NCBI RefSeq assembly: GCF_900113045.1
Contig: NZ_FONY01000003.1
Location: 157,994 to 221,993 of the forward strand
Reading direction: 5' to 3'
Origin: Thermoflexibacter ruber
GTDB taxonomy: Bacteria; Bacteroidota; Bacteroidia; Cytophagales; Thermoflexibacteraceae
DNA: 64,000 nucleotides
This document shows, piece after piece, positions 8,886 to 17,175 of the stretch. Made by a program: the position numbers and the translations under genes. The notes beneath the pieces were generated by a model. It was not told the origin of the DNA. It saw only the letters and a list, made by a program, of their open reading frames with translations, and searched no databases. Each line of letters begins with the position of its first letter. Positions within the stretch are counted from its first letter, which is position 1.

Positions 8886-11351
8886 TTACAAGCTTTTGAT
8901 AGCCTCTACGGGAGTTTGTAGGGCTATTTTGAAAGTATGAAAACCGATGATAAATACAGTAATAAAGACAATAATAGAACCTGAGTAAGCAAAAATATCA
9001 GGGGTGAGTTGGATACGGTAAGGGAAGCTACTGAGCCAAATGTGCATGAGGATAAAGCCCAAAGGGGCAGCTACTAAGATACTGACAAAGACCAATCTTA
9101 TTAGCTTTTGAGATAAGAAGAATACAATTTCCAAAGTAGTCGCTCCTATGGCTCTACGGATACCTACGTCTTTTCTTTGTTTTTCCACAATAAAAGAAGC
9201 TAAGCCAAAGAAACCCATGCAAGCAATAAAAATGGCGGCTACAGAAAACTGTAAAGAAATCTCACTCCATTTTTGTTCTTTCATGTATAGCTTATTGAGC
9301 TTATCTTCTAAGAAAAAGTAATCTAAGGCGTGATTAGGGTTTACTTTTTTCCATACATTTTGTAAGGTTACAATCGCCTCTTCACTTCGGTTTTTATCTA
9401 TTTTAATAGCAACATATTTTAAGTGTAGCCTTTGAGTACGCCTATCTGCCAAATCAATGACAAAAGGTTGCAGAGGGGTATGCAGAGAGGCAATGTGAAA
9501 ATCTTTCACTACTCCAATAATTTTTTCTGCCCCTTCTTCTCCGCTCCTAAATTCCTGTCCTATAGCATCTTGGGGAGTAACGTAACCTAAGTACTTGACC
9601 ATAGATTCATTAATGATGACTGCATTTTCTTCATCATCCTCGAAATAGGTCAAGAAATCTTCTTCCCGTATGTAGCTATTATTTTGGTAGCTTTCTAAAA
9701 GTTTAGTTTTGTCTATGAAATCTCGTCCAGCGACTATCTCGATATTGAATGTCTGAAGGAAATCATGTGCAACAGTAATAGTAGGGTAGTAGGCGGCTTT
9801 GTTAATTGAAGTTCTATATTCATGCGTTTGGTAATTATTTCCTAAGACCTCTTCTGTGCTTGTAACAGAAAGAATAGAAGGGTGCTGTAGCAGATTGCGT
9901 TTGATGTCATCATATAGCAAAACGCTGGACGAGCCTCCTATGGATACGATGAGTACATAGTCTTTATCAAAACCCAACTTAGCATTTTTCATATAATTTA
10001 GCTGCCTAATACTCACAAAAGTACTTACTAACATTAAAATGGCTATCACGAATTGTACTACCACTAAGACACTGCGGAAGCGAGGTTCAGTAATGCCAGA
10101 CAGTACGCTGCCCCTATACATTTTGGTAGGGTCAAAAGAAGCCAAATAAATGGCAGGATAAATTCCTGATAACAAGCCAATAAAAAGTCCCGTAAAGAGT
10201 ACGTATTTGATGATATTCCAATCGTTTTTGATATAATTGCTGATAGGACTTCCTGACAAGTCGCTCAAGTGTGGAGAGGCTAATTCTACCACAATAAAAG
10301 CAAAAACTAAGGCAACGGCACTCATTAAGACCGACTCTACTAAAAACTGCTTAATCAATTCTTCTTTGTCGGCTCCAATCATTTTACGAACTACCACCTC
10401 TCTGGCTCTTAAAAATGCCCTTGCATTGGAAAGATTCATAAAATTGATGCTGGCAATGACCAAGATAAGTATGGCTGTTACCCAAAAAATATAAACATAT
10501 TTAATATCTCCATTAGGAGAAATTTCATAGTCCAGGTTAGATTTGAGGTGTATATCTGTGAGGGCTTGTAAAGAGAGCGTTACATTGTCCTTCATTTTAT
10601 CCTCGAAATATTTTTGGACAAAAGTAGGGAACTGTGCCTCCAACTCACTTGCAAAACTTTTATCTCTCAGCACAATATAAGTCCAACAAGGATTCCATAC
10701 CCAACGATTCATAATAGGTTCTGGAATGGTGCTTTCCAAAGTAGAAAACGAAGCAATAAAGTCAAACTGCAAGTGAGAAGGTTTATTAGTAGTTTCAAAA
10801 ACACCTGTAACTATCAAGGGGATTCTGTTCCAAAAGATAATTTTCTTTCCCAGAGGATTTTCTTTTCCAAAATATTTTTTTGCTATTATTTCGCTAATGA
10901 TAACAGTATGAGGCTTTGAAAGAGCAAATTCTGCATCACCCTGAGCAAGAGGAAAATTAAAAACTTCTAAAAATGTAGAATCTGCAAAGAAAAATTTACT
11001 TTCATTATATGTTTTATTCTGGTAACTAATAGAAAGAGAAGGCATTTGATAGTTAAAAAGACGTACACTTTTTTCTATCCATTTTGGATAGTCTTTTTGA
11101 AGTGTTGAGGCGGTAGGAAAGGGAACGCTTGCGGAGTGTTCACCAACGCCGTGTTGGTCTATAGTTTCTACTACTCTGAATATGCGGTCTTTGAAAGGGT
11201 GAAATTGGTCGTAGCTTGTTTCGTGTTTGATGAGCAAGAAAAGTACTGTAGAGGAAGCAATGCCAAATGCTAACCCTAAAATATTGATGAGCGAGTAAAG
11301 TTTATGCTTGAGCAAGTTTCTCGCTGTAATAAGTAAGTAACTTCTAAACAC
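8886..11351 (-). CDS. MacB/FtsX-type ABC transporter permease, GTG start
   Basis: 821 residues with the standard Bacteroidota double arrangement: a transmembrane helix at about 20-42, a MacB-type periplasmic domain to about 240, a three-helix FtsX domain at about 285-400 (conserved VRKMIGADKEEL), a second anchor at about 425-447, a second periplasmic domain, and a terminal FtsX domain with VGIRRAIGAT. It would work with the ATPase encoded immediately upstream as a mechanotransmitting exporter of lipoproteins, peptides or antimicrobials; the substrate is unknown. The only usable start is GTG at 11351, because an in-frame stop lies four codons upstream. The start is 16 bases after the ATPase stop, so translation is probably coupled. 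Confidence 0.9.
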   Translation of the reverse strand: MFRSYLLITARNLLKHKLYSLINILGLAFGIASSTVLFLLIKHETSYDQFHPFKDRIFRVVETIDQHGVGEHSASVPFPTASTLQKDYPKWIEKSVRLFNYQMPSLSISYQNKTYNESKFFFADSTFLEVFNFPLAQGDAEFALSKPHTVIISEIIAKKYFGKENPLGKKIIFWNRIPLIVTGVFETTNKPSHLQFDFIASFSTLESTIPEPIMNRWVWNPCWTYIVLRDKSFASELEAQFPTFVQKYFEDKMKDNVTLSLQALTDIHLKSNLDYEISPNGDIKYVYIFWVTAILILVIASINFMNLSNARAFLRAREVVVRKMIGADKEELIKQFLVESVLMSAVALVFAFIVVELASPHLSDLSGSPISNYIKNDWNIIKYVLFTGLFIGLLSGIYPAIYLASFDPTKMYRGSVLSGITEPRFRSVLVVVQFVIAILMLVSTFVSIRQLNYMKNAKLGFDKDYVLIVSIGGSSSVLLYDDIKRNLLQHPSILSVTSTEEVLGNNYQTHEYRTSINKAAYYPTITVAHDFLQTFNIEIVAGRDFIDKTKLLESYQNNSYIREEDFLTYFEDDEENAVIINESMVKYLGYVTPQDAIGQEFRSGEEGAEKIIGVVKDFHIASLHTPLQPFVIDLADRRTQRLHLKYVAIKIDKNRSEEAIVTLQNVWKKVNPNHALDYFFLEDKLNKLYMKEQKWSEISLQFSVAAIFIACMGFFGLASFIVEKQRKDVGIRRAIGATTLEIVFFLSQKLIRLVFVSILVAAPLGFILMHIWLSSFPYRIQLTPDIFAYSGSIIVFITVFIIGFHTFKIALQTPVEAIKSL

Positions 11352-11367
11352 GTATAAATGTTAAAAA

Positions 11368-12060
11368 TTAAAAGCTGTATTGATTTACTTTTCCTGTAAC
11401 TATGTGACCATCAAATAGTTGTATGATTCTATTAGCAAACTCCGCATTGGCAGTAGAGTGAGTAACCATGACTACCGTAGTTCCTGCTTCATTAAGTTCG
11501 GACAGTATTTCCATGACCTCTTGTCCGTGCTTAGAATCTAAGTTTCCCGTTGGCTCATCAGCAAAAAGCACCAAAGGACTCGCTACAATTGCCCTTGCAA
11601 CTGCTACCCTTTGTTGATGTCCTCCAGACAATTGCATAGGGAAAAACCGTTGCTTATGGGCTACATCTAAACGTTCCATAACTGCTCTTACTCTCTGCGC
11701 TCTTTCTGAGGGAGGCATACGGAGATAAACTAAAGGCAGTTCAATATTCTCATATACCGAAAGTTCTTCTATTAGATTAAAATTTTGAAATACAAAACCT
11801 ATATATTTTCTCCTAAATTCCGCTCTTTTTCTATCGCTCATTTTTGAAGTGGACTGCTCCATAAAAAAAACTTCCCCTCTTGTGGGCAAATCCATTAGTG
11901 AAATCAAATTTAAAAGCGTGGACTTACCACAGCCCGAAGGTCCCATGATGCTAACAAACTCCCCCTGCTCTATCTCAAGATTTACCTTGTTTAGTGCCAC
12001 AGTGTCCACGTCGAAACTTGTGTAAATTTTCTCTACATTGACTGTCTTTATTATCTTCAT
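11368..12060 (-). CDS. ABC transporter ATP-binding protein (MacB/LolD type)
   Basis: A 230-residue nucleotide-binding subunit. Walker A GPSGCGKST is at residues 40-48. The Q-loop is in VFQNFNLI, the signature is LSGGHQQRV at about 143-151 (Gln of the usual LSGGQ replaced by His), Walker B plus D-loop is LVLFADEPTGNLD, and the switch His is in VMVTHS. The FQNFNL and DEPTGNLD forms are typical of the MacB/LolD exporter family. It is the first gene of a two-gene operon with the permease at 8886-11351. No membrane-fusion protein gene or TolC homologue is adjacent, unlike classical MacAB. Confidence 0.93.
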   Translation of the reverse strand: MKIIKTVNVEKIYTSFDVDTVALNKVNLEIEQGEFVSIMGPSGCGKSTLLNLISLMDLPTRGEVFFMEQSTSKMSDRKRAEFRRKYIGFVFQNFNLIEELSVYENIELPLVYLRMPPSERAQRVRAVMERLDVAHKQRFFPMQLSGGHQQRVAVARAIVASPLVLFADEPTGNLDSKHGQEVMEILSELNEAGTTVVMVTHSTANAEFANRIIQLFDGHIVTGKVNQYSF

Positions 12061-12474
12061 TCAGTATTTCTCTTAAACCTTTGATGATTTCACTATAATA
12101 TTCAATTCATTAGGTTTTTATGATAAGTTAATTTGACGATGTAACTATTTCAAATAGTTTTACGTATATTCTTGACAAAAAAAATACCACCAAATACATT
12201 AGACTGATTATCAGCTTTATAAGCTAAGTTAGAAATAAGGATTTGTATTTTTCTGTTCGCTCTTATACAAAAGAGTGTACGAAAATGAACAAATTTGATA
12301 ATATTCTATGTTATTCTCACAAAAATAGATTTTTTATTCATCATTCACAACCAATAATTCATTAAAACAACCTTTCAGTTTCTCATCTTGGCTAATTTTG
12401 TGTTAAAATATAAGGAAAGTCAAATTTTCTGAACTACCTTTGCAACAAGGTTACACTAACCAAATTTAATCAAA
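12061..12474. other. Divergent intergenic region between ABC exporter and copper-cluster genes
   Basis: This 414-base AT-rich gap separates two divergently transcribed units. It contains a CTGATTATCAG palindrome near 12203 and, at 12435-12442, a promoter box for the plus-strand operon. No coding potential was seen. Confidence 0.5.
12435..12442 (+). promoter_or_regulatory. -7 promoter box (TACCTTTG) for the copper-type operon
   Basis: TACCTTTG matches the TAnnTTTG consensus and lies 33 bases before the ATG at 12475. A convincing -33 TTTG at 19-20 bases spacing is not present, which would fit regulated rather than constitutive transcription. Confidence 0.5.
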
Positions 12475-12852
12475 ATGAAACAGACAATATCCATTTTTCT
12501 TGCTTTGGTGGTGCTTTTTTCACCACTCCAAAAGATGTGGCTTGTCGTTTCTTTCCAACTCAACCAAGAATACATTGCTAAATATCTTTGTGAAAACAAA
12601 GCTAAGCCCAAGTTGCAATGTAAAGGTCAGTGTCAGTTGAAAAAGCAACTGAAAAAAGTAGAAAAAGAAGAAGAACAACAGTTGCCTACTTCACAAAAAG
12701 GGAAAGTAGAGATTACGCTTTTCTATGCCCTTGTGCCTACTTTTGATTTTTGCTTTTTTGACCAAACCTCTGCCGTTTTCTACCCTGAGTTGAACGACCA
12801 TTCTAAGCCACTTGTCGTTATTTCTGACATTTTCCAACCGCCTCGAGCTTAG
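12475..12852 (+). CDS. Small exported protein with CxGxC motif, copper-cluster type
   Basis: A 125-residue protein with an N-terminal hydrophobic segment (about 5-25) and then a conserved-looking Cys block: C39, then C49-K-G-Q-C53-Q-L inside KLQCKGQCQLKKQLKK. A Lys/Glu-rich linker and a non-conserved tail follow. Proteins with this YLCxNKxKPxLxCxGxCxL pattern are common in Bacteroidota and tend to sit beside copper or TonB-dependent uptake genes. The Cys pair suggests soft-metal binding, but the function is uncharacterised. It is the first gene after a -7 box and precedes an MbnP-like gene. The stop codon is immediately followed by a tandem repeat array. Confidence 0.75.
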   Translation: MKQTISIFLALVVLFSPLQKMWLVVSFQLNQEYIAKYLCENKAKPKLQCKGQCQLKKQLKKVEKEEEQQLPTSQKGKVEITLFYALVPTFDFCFFDQTSAVFYPELNDHSKPLVVISDIFQPPRA

Positions 12853-12965
12853 CCACGAATTGCACGAATTTTCACGAATTATTCATTGTAAGGTGTGAGC
12901 CACGAATTGCACGAATTATTCATTGTAAGGTGTGAGCCACGAATTGCACGAATTTTCACGAATTT
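12852..12965. repeat. Tandem CACGAATT repeat array
   Basis: Three direct copies begin right at the stop codon of the preceding gene: copy A 12852-12898 (47 bp), copy B 12899-12935 (37 bp, lacking an internal 10-bp CACGAATT unit) and partial copy C 12936-12965. Each starts GCCACGAATTGCACGAATT. The CCACGAATT-CACGAATT core is also the arm of the 56-bp palindromes at 15680 and 16172, so the three loci belong to one repeat family. Confidence 0.85.
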
Positions 12966-13098
12966 GTATAAGTCAGACTTTTATTATCTGATTTATAACT
13001 TGTTGTTTATCAAAATTTTATTTTGTTTTTTTTCATTATCGTTTTCTTAAAAAACGATGGCTAAATCTTATTTTCAAAAATTTTAAACAGTAAAAATC

Positions 13099-13920
13099 AT
13101 GAACTTTAAATATTCTTTTTTAGCAATTTTAATAGTTATTTGCTCATTTTTGAGTTGTACTAAGGCACAAGTAGAGCCTGAAATAGACCCTAATAGGAAA
13201 GGGGAGATTACCTTAAATTTTGACAATATTGCAGGCACAAAAGACCTCAAACTTGGTGAAAACTACACCAATGCCGCAGGCGAACAGTTCAATTTGGATA
13301 TGTTCCAATACTACATCAGCAACATCAAATTAAAAACAGAAGACTGTAGGGAATATGTAGTTCCGCAAGATGAAAGCTACTTTTTGGTAAAGGAAGAAGA
13401 TACTAAATCTCAGTTGATTACACTCAAAAATGTTCCAGAAGGCAACTACAATTCTGTAACTTTTACTATTGGGGTGGATAGTCTCCGCAATACGATGGAC
13501 GTAAGTAAGCGTACAGGGGTTTTAGATATAGGCAATGCAGGTATGGCAAAAGGAATGTACTGGTCTTGGAACTCAGGATACATTTTTGTAAAAGCAGAAG
13601 GCATCTCGTCGCAAGCACCCGCAGGACCTGATGGGCAAAGAAAATTCCGTTATCATATTGGAGGCTTTGGTGGATATAGTTCCAAGACTATCAATAATAT
13701 CAAAACCAAGACCTTAGACTTAGGCAGAGATAGGGCAAAGGTTCGACAAGGCAAAAATCCCGAAGTGCATATTATAGTAGATGTACTAAAAATGTTTTCT
13801 GGTGCTACCAATATCAGTTTTGCTACCCACCCAACCGTGATGTTTTCACCTTTTTCAGTCAATATTGCAGCTAACTATGTAAATATGTTTGAGTATCACC
13901 ATGTGCATAATGAGCAGTAG
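13099..13920 (+). CDS. MbnP-like copper-binding lipoprotein
   Basis: 273 residues. A lipobox (FLSC, Cys20) predicts lipidation and export. The body matches the MbnP family: LNFDNIAGTKDLKLGENYTN, FQYYISNIKL, then a Trp-rich GMYWSWNSGY segment (W155, W157) and a C-terminal half ending HHVHN. In characterised MbnP/MbnH pairs, a MauG-like dihaem enzyme oxidises a Trp of MbnP to kynurenine and the product binds copper in the periplasm. A MauG-like gene lies two genes downstream (14652), which supports that reading. Which of W155 and W157, if either, is modified cannot be decided here. Methanobactin genes are absent, as is usual for Bacteroidota members. Confidence 0.85.
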   Translation: MNFKYSFLAILIVICSFLSCTKAQVEPEIDPNRKGEITLNFDNIAGTKDLKLGENYTNAAGEQFNLDMFQYYISNIKLKTEDCREYVVPQDESYFLVKEEDTKSQLITLKNVPEGNYNSVTFTIGVDSLRNTMDVSKRTGVLDIGNAGMAKGMYWSWNSGYIFVKAEGISSQAPAGPDGQRKFRYHIGGFGGYSSKTINNIKTKTLDLGRDRAKVRQGKNPEVHIIVDVLKMFSGATNISFATHPTVMFSPFSVNIAANYVNMFEYHHVHNEQ

Positions 13921-13931
13921 ATAATAAATCG

Positions 13932-13958
13932 CCCTATAAACCTAAAAAATTTATAGGG
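13932..13958 (+). terminator. Hairpin between MbnP-like and DUF2911 genes
   Basis: A 9-bp perfect stem, CCCTATAAA / TTTATAGGG, with a short A-rich loop. It is followed by A-rich rather than T-rich sequence, so it could attenuate or stabilise the operon transcript rather than end it. Confidence 0.45.
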
Positions 13959-13982
13959 TATAAAAAATATCAAAGTAAAGCC

Positions 13983-14630
13983 ATGAAAATCAACAACTTA
14001 TTTTTTATTGTTATTCTATTCTTTCTGTTTGCTTGTGGGAGCGCAAGCCAAGAAACATCTTTGGAAGACCACAGCCAGCACGGAAGCGAAGTTCCCCAAA
14101 AGAATTTAGCTGATGTGCTTAATGGCATGGCAAGTTACATAGACAGTGTAAATGCTGAATTAAAGCCTGATAATTTCAAGGGTAGCCCAAGACGAGAAAC
14201 TATAGGAAATATTGGAGATTTAGCAATTACTATCAACTATGGTTCACCGGGAGTAAAAGGTCGCAATATTTGGGGTGGTTTGGTGGGCTACGACCAAGTT
14301 TGGGTAACAGGAGCGCATATGGCTACGATGATTAATTTTAGCAAAGATGTGCTGATTGAGGGGCAGAAAATTACTGCGGGAACGTATGCTTTTTTTACCA
14401 TTACTAAGCCAGAAGAATGGACAATCATTCTGAACAAGAACTATCAACAGCACTTAACTGATGACTACAAAGAAGCAGAGGACATACTGCGGTTAAAAGT
14501 GAAGCCAGAAACAAGCGAAAAAATATTGCAAAGGCTTCAATATGAGGTGCTGACGGAAGATAGTAGCACAGGAATAATTACCATGACTTGGGAGAAAATA
14601 AAAATTGCTTTGGAAGTAAAAGCAGTGTAA
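13983..14630 (+). CDS. DUF2911 lipoprotein
   Basis: 215 residues. It begins with a signal peptide and lipobox (LFAC, Cys18), then a short acidic/His linker (EDHSQHGSE) that could touch metal. From about 75 onward it matches DUF2911: NYGSPGVKGRNIWGGLV, then VWVTGAHMATMINFSKDV, then AGTYAFFTI and a TMTWEKIKI close. The family is widespread in Bacteroidota, is predicted to be a periplasmic beta-sandwich, and has no assigned function. Its place between the MbnP-like and MauG-like genes suggests a role in the same copper or redox process. Confidence 0.88.
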   Translation: MKINNLFFIVILFFLFACGSASQETSLEDHSQHGSEVPQKNLADVLNGMASYIDSVNAELKPDNFKGSPRRETIGNIGDLAITINYGSPGVKGRNIWGGLVGYDQVWVTGAHMATMINFSKDVLIEGQKITAGTYAFFTITKPEEWTIILNKNYQQHLTDDYKEAEDILRLKVKPETSEKILQRLQYEVLTEDSSTGIITMTWEKIKIALEVKAV

Positions 14631-14651
14631 ATCATTAAAATAAAGATACTT

Positions 14652-15665
14652 ATGAAAAATAAACTTTTACTCATTGCTTTTTTGGTTTTTGCTTTTATTT
14701 CCTGCCAAAATCAAAATATAGAGCCAGAAGTACAGTTTTATGTTCCTAAAAACTTCCCCCAACCCGTATATGATTTGTCAAAAAATCCTGTTACTACAGC
14801 GGTTTTTGCACTGGGAAAGGCTCTTTTTTACGACGGCATCTTGAGTAGAGATGGCACTATTAGCTGTGGGAGTTGTCATCAGCAGCAGTCAGGGTTTACC
14901 CAACATGGACATGATTTAAGTCATGGCATTGATGACTTGCTTACACTTCGCAACTCTTTGCCTATTCAGAATTTGGCTTGGCAGAAGGAGTTTTTCTGGG
15001 ACGGTGGTGTATTTGATTTGGATTTATTTGCCGTTTCGCCTATTGAGGCACACAACGAAATGGACGAAACTTTGCCTAATGTATTGAATAAATTGCGTAA
15101 TCATGCTAAATACCCAAGTATGTTTGAAAAGGCTTTTGGAACAAAGGAAATTAGTACAGAAAGATTTTTAAAGGCTCTTTCCCAATTCCAATTGATGTGT
15201 ATTTCTGCCAATTCTAATTACGATAAATATGTTCGTAATGAAGGAGTTATGCTAAGCACTGAGGAATTAACAGGCTTGCAACTTTTCAAACAAAAGTGTG
15301 CTACTTGCCATTCAGGAGAGTTATTTTCCGATTTTTCTTATCGCAATAATGGGTTGCCTGTCGGAAATCCAGAAGATACAGGGAGAGAACGTATTACGCT
15401 CAACGAGCAAGATAAGTACAAGTTTCGCGTGCCAAGTCTTCGCAATGTAGAGGCTACTCGTCCTTATATGCACGATGGGCGGTTCAGGAGTTTGGAAGCG
15501 GTGCTTGACCATTATGAAAAAGGAATCGTACAAAGTCCAACGTTGGATAGCCAACTAAAAAATGGGATAGCACTTAGTACAGATGAAAAACAAAAAATCA
15601 TTGCTTTTTTGAAAACCTTGACAGATGAGGAGTTTATGAATAACAGGTTACTTTCTGAATTTTAA
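14652..15665 (+). CDS. Dihaem cytochrome c peroxidase / MauG-MbnH-like lipoprotein
   Basis: 337 residues with a lipobox (FISC, Cys18). Two c-type haem sites are visible: C72-G-S-C75-H76 and C216-A-T-C219-H220. Around them are family hallmarks: LFYDGILSRDGTISCGSCH, NSLPIQNLAW, FFWDGGVFDL, and FRVPSLRNVEATRPYMHDGRF (distal Met or Tyr region PYMHDG). The family includes bacterial cytochrome c peroxidases and MauG/MbnH enzymes that oxidise Trp residues of partner proteins through a bis-Fe(IV) state. Linkage to an MbnP-like gene favours the MbnH-like role. Maturation needs cytochrome c haem attachment, for which a CcmF gene is present at 6171. Confidence 0.9.
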   Translation: MKNKLLLIAFLVFAFISCQNQNIEPEVQFYVPKNFPQPVYDLSKNPVTTAVFALGKALFYDGILSRDGTISCGSCHQQQSGFTQHGHDLSHGIDDLLTLRNSLPIQNLAWQKEFFWDGGVFDLDLFAVSPIEAHNEMDETLPNVLNKLRNHAKYPSMFEKAFGTKEISTERFLKALSQFQLMCISANSNYDKYVRNEGVMLSTEELTGLQLFKQKCATCHSGELFSDFSYRNNGLPVGNPEDTGRERITLNEQDKYKFRVPSLRNVEATRPYMHDGRFRSLEAVLDHYEKGIVQSPTLDSQLKNGIALSTDEKQKIIAFLKTLTDEEFMNNRLLSEF

Positions 15666-15679
15666 GCCACGAATGTTTG

Positions 15680-15735
15680 CCACGAATTACACGAATTAGC
15701 ACTAATTAATTCGTGAAAACTCGTGTAATTCGTGG
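15680..15735. repeat. 56-bp palindrome, left copy flanking the GxxExxY gene
   Basis: Perfect 15-bp arms (CCACGAATTACACGA and TCGTGTAATTCGTGG) enclose a 26-base centre. It is identical to 16172-16227 except for one base in the centre (A here, G there). It lies 15 bases after the dihaem protein stop. The transcript could fold into a long hairpin. Confidence 0.92.
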
Positions 15736-15760
15736 TAGAATCAAGTCATACGATTTGTGG

Positions 15761-16135
15761 CTACAAAACAACTCGCTTGCTTTCAAAACTGTCATTGCTA
15801 AAATTGGCGATAATACCAAGTTTGCATTTGGAAACGGCTAAGTAGTTGATAACTTGTTTATAATGTTCATCAAGAATTCCTTTTTGGCATTTGGCTTCTG
15901 AGATGATTTTATCAAATACAATAAAATCAGCAATATACGTGCGTGCTAATACAATGCTTTTATAAGAAATCTTATACTCTTTTTCTCTTTCAAAGGGAAT
16001 GTTTCTTAGTTTAAATTCATGCTCTAAGGCATCTTTATACACAATTTCTAAAAAGCCTCGCCCCAAAATGCTATGAACTTCCATGCAAGCACCTATGATT
16101 TGATAAGATTCATCTTTGTAGATTAGGTCGGTCAT
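15761..16135 (-). CDS. GxxExxY protein, PD-(D/E)XK nuclease-like
   Basis: 124 residues. The family motif G27-x-x-E30-x-x-Y33 lies in LGRGFLEIVYKDAL. A PD-(D/E)XK-style site follows: D70 in IADFIV and E80-x-K82 in ISEAK. Family length (about 120-130) fits. The family corresponds to PDDEXK_3; members are small putative nucleases of unknown role, often in repeat-associated or mobile contexts. Here it is the only minus-strand gene inside a plus-strand copper-type operon and is bracketed by near-identical 56-bp palindromes. A 16-bp direct repeat, GTGGCTACAAAACAAC, is also present at 15757-15772 and 16224-16239. The arrangement suggests a transposed or duplicated cassette. Confidence 0.9.
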   Translation of the reverse strand: MTDLIYKDESYQIIGACMEVHSILGRGFLEIVYKDALEHEFKLRNIPFEREKEYKISYKSIVLARTYIADFIVFDKIISEAKCQKGILDEHYKQVINYLAVSKCKLGIIANFSNDSFESKRVVL

Positions 16136-16171
16136 AATTGTGAAAGGTTAAATGTGTATTACTAACTCCTG

Positions 16172-16227
16172 CCACGAATTACACGAATTAGCACTAATTA
16201 ATTCGTGAAAGCTCGTGTAATTCGTGG
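16172..16227. repeat. 56-bp palindrome, right copy flanking the GxxExxY gene
   Basis: The same 15-bp perfect arms as the copy at 15680-15735, differing by one central base. It ends 18 bases before the next gene (16246), so it also occupies that gene's leader and could affect its translation or the gene's read-through from upstream. Confidence 0.92.
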
Positions 16228-16245
16228 CTACAAAACAACAATAAT

Positions 16246-17154
16246 ATGAAAAAATACTTTGTTCTTTTCTTAGTTCTTTTAATAAAATCAAATGTATTGG
16301 CTTGCGATATATGTGGCTGTGGGGCAGGAAGTTATTATATTGGATTGATGCCTCAGTTTCACAAAAACTTTATAGGGGTGCGTTATCGCTATTCTGTTTT
16401 TGATTCGCACTTAGGGCGTTCTTCGCAGAACAGTGTTTTCGCCACACAAGAGGTTTTCCGTACTACTGAGTTTTGGGCAAGATTTTATCCGCATCAAAAA
16501 GTACAAATCTTAGCTTTTCTGCCTTATCAGTTCAACACACAATTAGAGAAAGGCATATCCAAAAATTTACAAGGCATAGGCGATGGAATGATGATAGCTA
16601 ACTATAATGTTTTCAATACTTTATATGATACTACTATCTTTAAACATAGTTTCTGGCTCGGTGGTGGGATAAAATTTGCTACAGGAAAATATCAGTATGA
16701 TGTATCGAATCATCAGCAAGTAGCCAATCCTAATTTCCAGTTAGGCACAGGAAGTTATGATTTTTTACTAACGGCAAACTATACCATTCGCTACCGCAAG
16801 TTTGGAATCAATGCAGATGTTTCTTATAAAATCAATACGCAAAATAGTCAGTATTACCGTTTTGGGAATCGTCTAAGTGCTAATCTTCAGCTATTTTATA
16901 TTCGCAATATAGGAAATGTTGGCTTGATGCCCAATGCGGGTTTTTACTTTGAAAGCTCTGCAAGTGATACAAGAAATAAATACTATGTGGAAAATACGGG
17001 AGGGAATTTAATAGCAACTGCTGCGGGGGTAGATATTTTCTTTAAAAGTATCTCCGCAGGGCTAAACTACCAAATTCCCACTATACAAAACTTAGCCGAT
17101 GGGCAAATCAAGGCTCAGAATAGGACTTTCATACATTTGACTTTGTTGTTTTAA
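16246..17154 (+). CDS. Outer-membrane barrel-like protein with Cys-rich N-terminus
   Basis: 302 residues. The signal peptide is followed by a Cys cluster, C20-D-I-C23-G-C25-G, then GSYYIGLMPQFHKNFIGVRYRYS. The rest is rich in alternating aromatic and polar residues and ends in LTLLF with a terminal Phe, typical of an outer-membrane beta-barrel. Similar CDICGCG-headed transporter-like proteins occur with MbnP-like and dihaem genes in Bacteroidota, so an outer-membrane role in copper handling is inferred. The three cysteines may bind metal at the periplasmic face. No transport activity can be shown from sequence. Confidence 0.75.
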   Translation: MKKYFVLFLVLLIKSNVLACDICGCGAGSYYIGLMPQFHKNFIGVRYRYSVFDSHLGRSSQNSVFATQEVFRTTEFWARFYPHQKVQILAFLPYQFNTQLEKGISKNLQGIGDGMMIANYNVFNTLYDTTIFKHSFWLGGGIKFATGKYQYDVSNHQQVANPNFQLGTGSYDFLLTANYTIRYRKFGINADVSYKINTQNSQYYRFGNRLSANLQLFYIRNIGNVGLMPNAGFYFESSASDTRNKYYVENTGGNLIATAAGVDIFFKSISAGLNYQIPTIQNLADGQIKAQNRTFIHLTLLF

Positions 17155-17175
17155 ATCTAAGTGGGGAGAATATGG

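Noticed and set aside
12203..12213. CTGATTATCAG site as a member of the GATAATCAG regulon
   Set aside because: It is a single site next to unrelated genes 38 kb away; in AT-rich DNA one such match is expected by chance.
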